60,000 nucleotides of DNA from NCBI RefSeq assembly GCF_964355755.1, contig NC_092677.1:25826101-25886100 (forward strand). The letters are read 5' to 3'. This DNA comes from Antedon mediterranea (Eukaryota > Echinodermata > Crinoidea > Comatulida > Antedonidae). Below the pieces are notes generated by a model. It did no database searches. It was not told the origin of the DNA and was given only the letters and a program-made list of their open reading frames with translations. Shown piece by piece: positions 53,853 to 60,000 of this stretch; within the stretch, counting starts at the first letter, position 1; each line of letters begins with the position of its first letter. The translations under genes and the position numbers were made by a program.

Positions 53853-54129
53853 CTTTAGCTCCAGGTTTCTTTTAAAGATAGAAATTAAAACAAAGAAATG
53901 TTTAACACAAAACACGCTAGGCTAGGCCTATTCCATAATTTATTGTGGTTACTGAAAATAGGTAAAAAGGTGGTCAGACTGACCATACAGTAGGCTTACA
54001 TCCAGAAAGACCTTGCCTTGGCTGGCTTTTTTAAAATTGTACGTTAAAATTGGGATTTTAAATGTTATAATTAATAATATAATATTAATAATTAATACCC
54101 TGAAATTGAAATTGAAATATATATTTATA

Positions 54130-55157
54130 CTGGGTAACCTCTTCAGTCAATGGTGATCAGTGGCTGTGATGTACTAAAATACACCGGGGTAACCCCCTAC
54201 TCGTCTCGAAAGATGTACTAGGTTCTTTAAAGTGCACACAAGCCAGATGTGTACACTGGACCTACTATACGGTTTATAGTCCTTATCCGAGAAGACTCGT
54301 TCTACCACCAGAACCATGGAGTGAGTGAACCTCGAACCCCTGCCGTTGTTATGGCGGGATATGACCGGTTGGGCCGCCGACAAGTTGAGCCGCCGGTGAT
54401 TTCTATGAAACGCCCAGTGCATGCGTCTTTTACGACATTTCGCGTAGTGATTAGGATGGTGTCCTAGTACATAAAAGTCCATGGTCTCGGTTTATTGTGT
54501 CATGAAAATAAATAATATATAATTACATAGGCCTATTACAATTAACACAGCAAAGGAAAGTAGTAATATTTAATAATTTAAAAAATTCAGTGCACTCATA
54601 ATTTTTCTCCAGTGTAGGCCTACCACGTAAAGTCACGTTGTCCTCTCTCAGGACTAATTAATAGAGTATTAACATTTTTCGAATGAGGTTAAATAAATAT
54701 TATTTTTTATTTACTAATCTTTTAATATCATATTTTATTGAATTTTAAAATGTTAATACACAAAATATTTTACTAAAAAACGTGATTTTATGTAATTATT
54801 TTACCGAAAAATGGAGTAGGCCTAGGCCTAGGGTAGTTCATACAATTCTGCCGACTGAGTGATGTTTTATATTTTGGAATCTACAAGCCAGATTTTCATA
54901 ATTATTTCTTTAATTATAATATTTAATAATATATATACTAAAAACCATGATATATAAACGTTTGAATGTACATCATTATCGGCGCCGGTATCCCTAACAT
55001 AAATTGAAAGAGCACCGGCGAAAGTTAGCATTTGGCGTTCCATAGAAAATAACGTTTTTCTGGCGGCGGCTCAACTTGTCGGCGGCTCAACTTGGCCTAA
55101 TCCGTTATGGCTAGGTAATTACGGTTCCACTGTCTTAACCGCTCGGCCACTCACTAC
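54130..55157 (-). mobile_element. tRNA-derived SINE, split by a TIR element
   Basis: Minus strand: a class II tRNA-like head GTGAGTGGCCGAGCGGTTAA (55155-55136). After removing 54356-55103 and one 8-mer it continues to GGGTTCGAGGTTCACTCACT (54339-54320). The 5' AGTGAGT and 3' ACTCACT pair as an acceptor stem. The body (ACACATCTGGCTTGTGTGCA, GAGACGAGTAGGGGG, TTACCCAGTATAAATATA) ends near 54110. Confidence 0.75.
54356..55103. mobile_element. 748-bp TIR element, 8-bp target duplication
   Basis: Left end GGGATATGACCGGTTGGGCC, right end (inverse) GGATTAGGCCAAGTTGAGCC; both continue GCCGACAAGTTGAGCCGCCG. GTTATGGC flanks both sides (54348-54355, 55104-55111). An 8-bp duplication suggests hAT or a similar superfamily. 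No coding capacity. Confidence 0.78.
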
Positions 55158-56184
55158 CCTACTGTACCATATTTGATCTTACCAAAATTATTGAATTATC
55201 ATTTATGATAATCTGACATATTGTAGCCTAGGCCCTTATGCTAGGCCTACTTGTTCTTTGATGATAGGTGAAATCACCAACCACCACCCATCTCTCTCTC
55301 TCTCTCCCGCTCTGTCTGCTGAATGTCCGCCGACCATACACAAGCCAGAGAGCAGGGAAATTGTAAATATTTATTGACAACAAGGCATTAATTTTGTGGA
55401 ACAAAAATATGCAATAAATTAAGCAATGACTCTGTTTTGCTTATTTTAAAAAGAATAGAAAACAAGTTTCCCCTTATCGCAACTCCACCGTAAAATTCAA
55501 AACAATTTCGGCCATTTTGCTTCATGTAGTCATGGAAGCAAACTAGAGAGGGCGACATTTCAAGTTTTTCCTTTTCTCTATACTTACAATCCGCCTACTT
55601 TTAACCAATCACACGATAGCATTAGCGCGTAAATTCGATTGAGACGCGACGCAGTTCTTGTGTGCTTAGTTACATCGCGCGGCGTTGCATCACAACATCA
55701 AAACATTTCACGCCATTTCAATATTTGGAGTGGACTAGGAAGCATGGACATACAATTTTCTGGCAAGTTTTCTAATTTTTTACAGATATTTTTTGCAATT
55801 TATATATATTGCACGAAATATAGAAGGGGATTTTTTTCCTGTAAATAATTGTACAGGGGTTTTAAAAGTCAATACTTTATAATTCCACTCTGAAATATGT
55901 CATTATTGTCAGTGTTTTTTATTTACTCTCACTGCTGCCAGCCAAACAACAACAGCAAGAAGAAGACAAGAGAGAGGCTGCAACACTAGGCCTAGGCCCC
56001 TAGTGTGCCTAGGGCCTAAGTTTATTATCATTATTATGTAAAATTTATGATAAAAAAAGCGTCTCCTGTGAAGAAAAAATACCCAGCCCAGCCATGCCTG
56101 GCCGGCCTACTGCTTTAATTAATAATATTAATAATAAAGAAATATGTAGGCCTACTACTACTACTACTACTAATTTAATATAAT

Positions 56185-56959
56185 GGCCTAAAGTTTATTT
56201 TCTAAGGAGTTTAGTGCAAATTGGAATACATCTTTCTGTGGAGAAGAAATGCTAAATATTTAATTATGAGGTCGAGGAAATATATTTTTTTAGCATCTTT
56301 TTAAAAATTGAAATTGTACGTTGAAGGGGAGGAGTTGTTTTTTAAATGATAAGAAATATGTTCAATGAATTTAATATAATTTAATATGGCCTAAAGTTTT
56401 TTTCTAAGGAGTTTAATGCAAATTGGAATACGTTTTCTGTGGAGAAGAAATGATAAATATTTTATTATGAGGTCGAGGAAATATATTTTTTGTGCATCTT
56501 TTTAAAAATTTAAATTTTACAATGAAGAGGAGAAGTTGTTTTTCTAAGAGGAGAAAATGTTAAATAAATTTAATATAATGGCCTAAAGTTTATTTTCTAA
56601 GGAGTTTAGTGCAAATTGGAATACATCTTTCTGTGGAGAAGAAATGATAAATATTTAATTATGAGGTCGAGGAAATATATTTTTTTAGCATCTTTTTTAA
56701 AATTGAAATTGTACGTTGAAGGGGAGGAGTTGTTTTTTAAATGATAAGAAATATGTTCAATGAATTTAATATAATTTAATATGGCCTAAAGTTTTTTTCT
56801 AAGGAGTTTAATGCAAATTGGAATACGTTTTCTGTGGAGAAAAAATGATAAATATTTTATTATGAGGTCGCGAAAATATATTTTTTGTGCATCTTTTTAA
56901 AATTAGTGGAGGAGTTGTTTTTCAAATGAGAAGAAAAATTTTCAATGTTTAATAAAAAT
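56185..56959 (+). repeat. Higher-order (ABAB) tandem repeat, approx. 200-bp units
   Basis: Four units start at GGCCTAAAGTTT: 56185, 56388, 56580 and 56783. Units 1 and 3 (203 bp each) are nearly identical (TACATCTTTCTGTGGAGAAG). Units 2 and 4 share TACGTTTTCTGTGGAGAA and TTTTTTGTGCATC. The duplicating module is thus a dimer of about 395 bp. Confidence 0.88.
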
Positions 56960-57169
56960 GGCCTAAAGTTTATTTTCAATTGGAATCCACCTTTCTGTTG
57001 TGAAGAAATGCAATGTTGAAATATTTTGATATTGATTTGAAGAAAATATATTTTTTGTGCATATTTTAAAATTAGAATTCTACGAAGGAGAGGAGTTGTT
57101 CTTCTAACAAGAAGAAAATGGGTTTAATTTTTTTATTAATTTTTTATGCAAATTTGGAATACGTCTTTC

Positions 57170-57560
57170 CGTGGAGAAGAAATGCTATGTTAAAATATAT
57201 TTTTATAAATGGAGGAAATATATAATAAATTTCCACTTTATATTGAAAAGAGGAAGAATATATTAAATTTGGATGAATATATTTCTTTTAATACATGTAC
57301 AAAGTTTATTTTCCAAAAAGATTTATTCTATTGGAAGTGCCAGTCCTTGTGTGGAGAAGAAATGCAAGCCTTATCCTATCTATGTTAAAATATATTTTTA
57401 TAAATGGAGGAAATATATAATAAATTTCCACTTTATATTGAAAAGAGGAAGAATATATTAAATTGTGAATGAATATATTTCTTTTAATACAAAGTTTATT
57501 TTCCAAGAAGATTTATTCTATTGGAAGTGCCAGTCTTTTTGTGGAGAAGAAATGCAAGCC
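57170..57560 (+). repeat. 180-190-bp tandem repeat
   Basis: GTGGAGAAGAAATGC at 57171, 57351 and 57541. Intervening TTTTTATAAATGGAGGAAAT, CCACTTTATATTGAAAAGAG and TATTCTATTGGAAGTGCCAG are shared. Confidence 0.85.
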
Positions 57561-57779
57561 TTAGCCTATCTATATTTAAATATATTTTTCTGAAGGAAAT
57601 TTGGAAGATTTTCCATGGAGAATGAAAATTCTGTTTTAAATGGGAAAAATGTTCTTAAATATGATGTATAGTAATAAGTATTACATGCATGTTGATATGT
57701 TTCTTTTATTTGGCTTTTAATATTGCTGCAAAAAAGTTTATTTATAGCCAAGACTTTTAGGAAATATATAATTATTATT

Positions 57780-59300
57780 ATTAGTATGCTCTACATTTCA
57801 CCATCATTTTTAGGATATCTTTAAAGAAGTTGATTTTCCAAGGAGAAGAAATAAATGCATATATATGTTATTAATGTATGTATGCATTTTTAATAATGTA
57901 ATTTATGTAAAGGGAGAAGAGAATTTGGAATAACATTTTTCAAGGAGAAGAAATAATTATATCTTTAAAGAAGTCGATTTTCCAAGGAGAAGAAATGTTA
58001 AACAAATGCATTTATATGTTAATGTATGTATACATTTTTAATGTCTTTTATCTAAAGGGAGAAGTGAATTTAGAATTAGATTTTCTAAGGAGAAGAAATA
58101 TATCTTTAAAAAAGTCGTTTTTCCAAGGAGAAGAAATGTTAAATAAATGCATCTAATGTATGTATGTATGTATGCAATTTTAATTTTTTCATTTATTTAA
58201 AGGAAGGAATTTGATTTTCCAAGGAGAAGAAATATCAAAATGAATGGTGCATCTTTACGCGCCTTGAGCACCTTTAGTGAGAAGTGTGCCCTAGAAATCT
58301 GCATTATTACTATTATGCGGTTATGCATCTTTTGTTAAAGTTTTTATGTGTGTCCATTTTTAATGTTATTTATCTAAAGTGAAAATAAATGCATTTTTAT
58401 GTTATGTTTATTTTAAAAAGTCATATATAACCTAAAAGGAGATGAGAAGTGAATTTGGGATTTGATTTTCCAAGGAGAAAAAATATATACAAAATATATC
58501 TTAGAAGTCGATTTTCCATGGAGAAGAAATGTTAAATAAATGCATCTATATGTTAATGTAATTTAACATAAATAAATGCATCTAATGTTAATGTATGTGT
58601 GTGTGCAATTTTAATTTATCTAAAGTGAAAATAATCTTTATTTAGTTATGCATATATTTTAAAAGTCATATATCTAAAAGGAGAAGATTGTCATTGTTCA
58701 TGTTGTTATGTATGTAAGTATGTATGTATGTGTGCATTTTTTATGTCCAAGAAATGAATATGGAACTAGATTTTCCAAGGAGAAAAATATATTTTACAAA
58801 ATATATCTTGGAAATCGAGTTTCTAAGGAGAAGAAATATTGAACGCATTTTATGGTAATGTTCTGTATGTGTGAATTTTTAATGTCATTTATCAAAAGGG
58901 AGAAGTGAATTTGGATTCCGATTTTCCAAGGAGAAAAAATATATCTTAGAAGTGGATTTTCCAAGGAGAAGAAATGTTAAATAAATGCATCTAATGTATG
59001 TGTGCTTTAATCTAAAGGGAGAAATTAATTAGGAATTCGATTTTCCAAGGAGAAGAAATATATCTTTAAAGAAGTTGATTTTCTAAGAAGAAATGTTATG
59101 CATCTATTATGTTAATGTAGTTATGTATTGTATGTATGTAATTTTAGTAATGTCATTTGTCAAAAAGGGTGTGGAGGTGGGGGAGTGAATTTGGAATTCC
59201 ATTTTCCAAGGAGAAGAAATATTTAAATATGCATCTTTATTTGGTTTGTATTTTAAAGTGAATTTGCAGTTTCATTTTCTGAGGGGAAGATCATATATTT
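57780..59300 (+). repeat. Degenerate array of TTTTCCAAGGAGAAGAAAT motifs
   Basis: The motif recurs about every 40 and 100 bp alternately (near 57835, 57978, 58081, 58121, 58216, 58512, 58921, 58959, 59041, 59202). In between are TAAATAAATGCATCTA, TGTATGTATGCATTTTTAAT and TTTATCTAAAGGGAGAAGTG. All copies are on the plus strand. Confidence 0.85.
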
Positions 59301-59424
59301 GTGTATCAATTTCATATATTATTCTTTCTGGAATTAATAAAAGTAAAGTTCATATGTAATGCAGTTTTTATATGCTTGAAGTTATTTTCACAATTATAAA
59401 ATGAATGGTTGAAAGTTGATTTCA

Positions 59425-60000
59425 AAAGATTTCTGTAGGTCGATTTTCTAAGAAGAAAAACCATTGGAAATTGATGTTTGGAAAATATAAAGTAAAAATT
59501 TTTGAAATATCATTTGAGGTTGCTGTATATTGAAGTTGAAAGAAATAAAAAGTTGGAAGTATTTTTATGATGTGTCATTTTGTTCGATTTTCAAAGGAGA
59601 AGAAAAAAACCATTGGAGGTTGATGTCTGGAAAATATAATGTAATATAAATATCATTTGATGTTGCTGTATATTGAAGTTGAAAGAAATAAAAAGTTGGA
59701 AGTATTTTTATGATGTCATTTTATTCGATTTTTAAAGGAGAAGAAAAAAACCATTGGAAGTTGATGTCTGGAAAATATAATGTAAAATAAAATAAATATC
59801 ATTTGATGTTGCTGTATATTGAAGTTGAAAGAAATAAAAAGTTGGAAGTATTTTTATGATGTCATTTTATTCGATTTTTAAAGGAGAAGAAAAAAACCAT
59901 TGGAAGTTGATGTCTGGAAAATATAATGTGAAATAAATCAATTTTCCTTCGATGTTGATATATTGAAGTTGAAAGAAATAAAAAGTTTTTGTATGATGTG
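59425..60000 (+). repeat. 144-bp tandem repeat running off the right edge
   Basis: GAAGTTGAAAGAAATAAAAA starts at 59532, 59675, 59821 and 59965 (periods 143, 146, 144). Each unit also has AAAGGAGAAGAAAAAAACCA and TTGATGTCTGGAAAATATAA, and so carries the same GGAGAAGAAA core as the array to its left. Confidence 0.9.

Larger units (their letters stand above)
53853..55960. other. Upstream region of the WD40 gene
   Basis: No coding exon recognised. Contains the interrupted SINE (54130-55157), a (CT)n run near 55290 and a GC-richer stretch (55500-55760) with CCAATCAC and CATCGCGCGGCGTTGCATCA that could be a distal promoter. Several CpG-containing words here contrast with the AT-rich surroundings. 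Confidence 0.45.

Noticed and set aside
55130-55157. A functional tRNA gene (GTGAGTGGCCGAGCGGTTAA)
   Set aside because: The tRNA-like sequence is interrupted by a 748-bp insertion and followed by a SINE body, so it is a SINE head.
57273-57751. Short frames on both strands around 57.3-57.7 kb
   Set aside because: They follow the 180-190-bp tandem units and have no domain or conservation signal.

Overview
This is animal nuclear DNA: AT-rich, intron-dense and full of short interspersed repeats. The recurrent TAGGCCTA-type words, very large introns and high density of foldback elements suggest a deuterostome invertebrate, probably an echinoderm (crinoid-like) or hemichordate. That placement is inference; no rRNA or mitochondrial marker is present.

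Two protein-coding genes were found, both on the minus strand and arranged head to tail. The right-hand gene (53852 down to 32941) is a complete 37-exon reading frame of 1618 codons. It encodes a WD40-repeat protein with a proline-rich linker and a C-terminal conserved part, best matched to the WDR97/WDR87 family. Every exon-exon phase agrees in my hand reconstruction. The left-hand gene (31472 down to base 1, continuing off the left edge) is a septin very close to vertebrate SEPTIN7. Eight coding exons are visible, covering about 274 residues from the start codon through the G1, G3 and G4 GTPase motifs. About 1.5 kb separates the WD40 stop codon from the septin start codon. That gap holds the probable septin 5' noncoding exon and promoter.

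Everything else is intronic or intergenic repeat. The dominant element is one foldback MITE family (ends AGCTCTGTCTACACTATCAAAC) with about 25 copies. At least nine copies have perfect TTA/TTA or TAA/TAA target duplications, which points to a PIF/Harbinger-type parent. Its core contains a 21-bp unit that has expanded to about 14 tandem copies in one insertion. Other mobile DNA includes a 2.0-kb TIR element (12651-14682, 7-bp duplication), a 1.3-kb TIR element (27150-28478, 6-bp duplication) and a Tigger/pogo-like element filled with a 30-bp minisatellite (44102-45097). There is also a 748-bp TIR element that split a tRNA-derived SINE (54356-55103, 8-bp duplication), a MULE-like MITE with an 11-bp duplication (16225-16413), more TA or TTA MITEs, three SINEs, several LINE 3' tails, a Penelope-like fragment and two long palindromes carrying the CGAAACGT motif.

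Region by region: 1-31.5 kb septin exons in very long repeat-rich introns; 31.5-32.9 kb septin promoter and intergenic; 32.9-53.9 kb WD40 gene; 53.9-55.9 kb upstream sequence with the interrupted SINE and a GC-richer stretch; 56.2-60.0 kb a degenerate, same-strand tandem array built around GGAGAAGAAAT, with higher-order ABAB organisation at its left end, running off the window.
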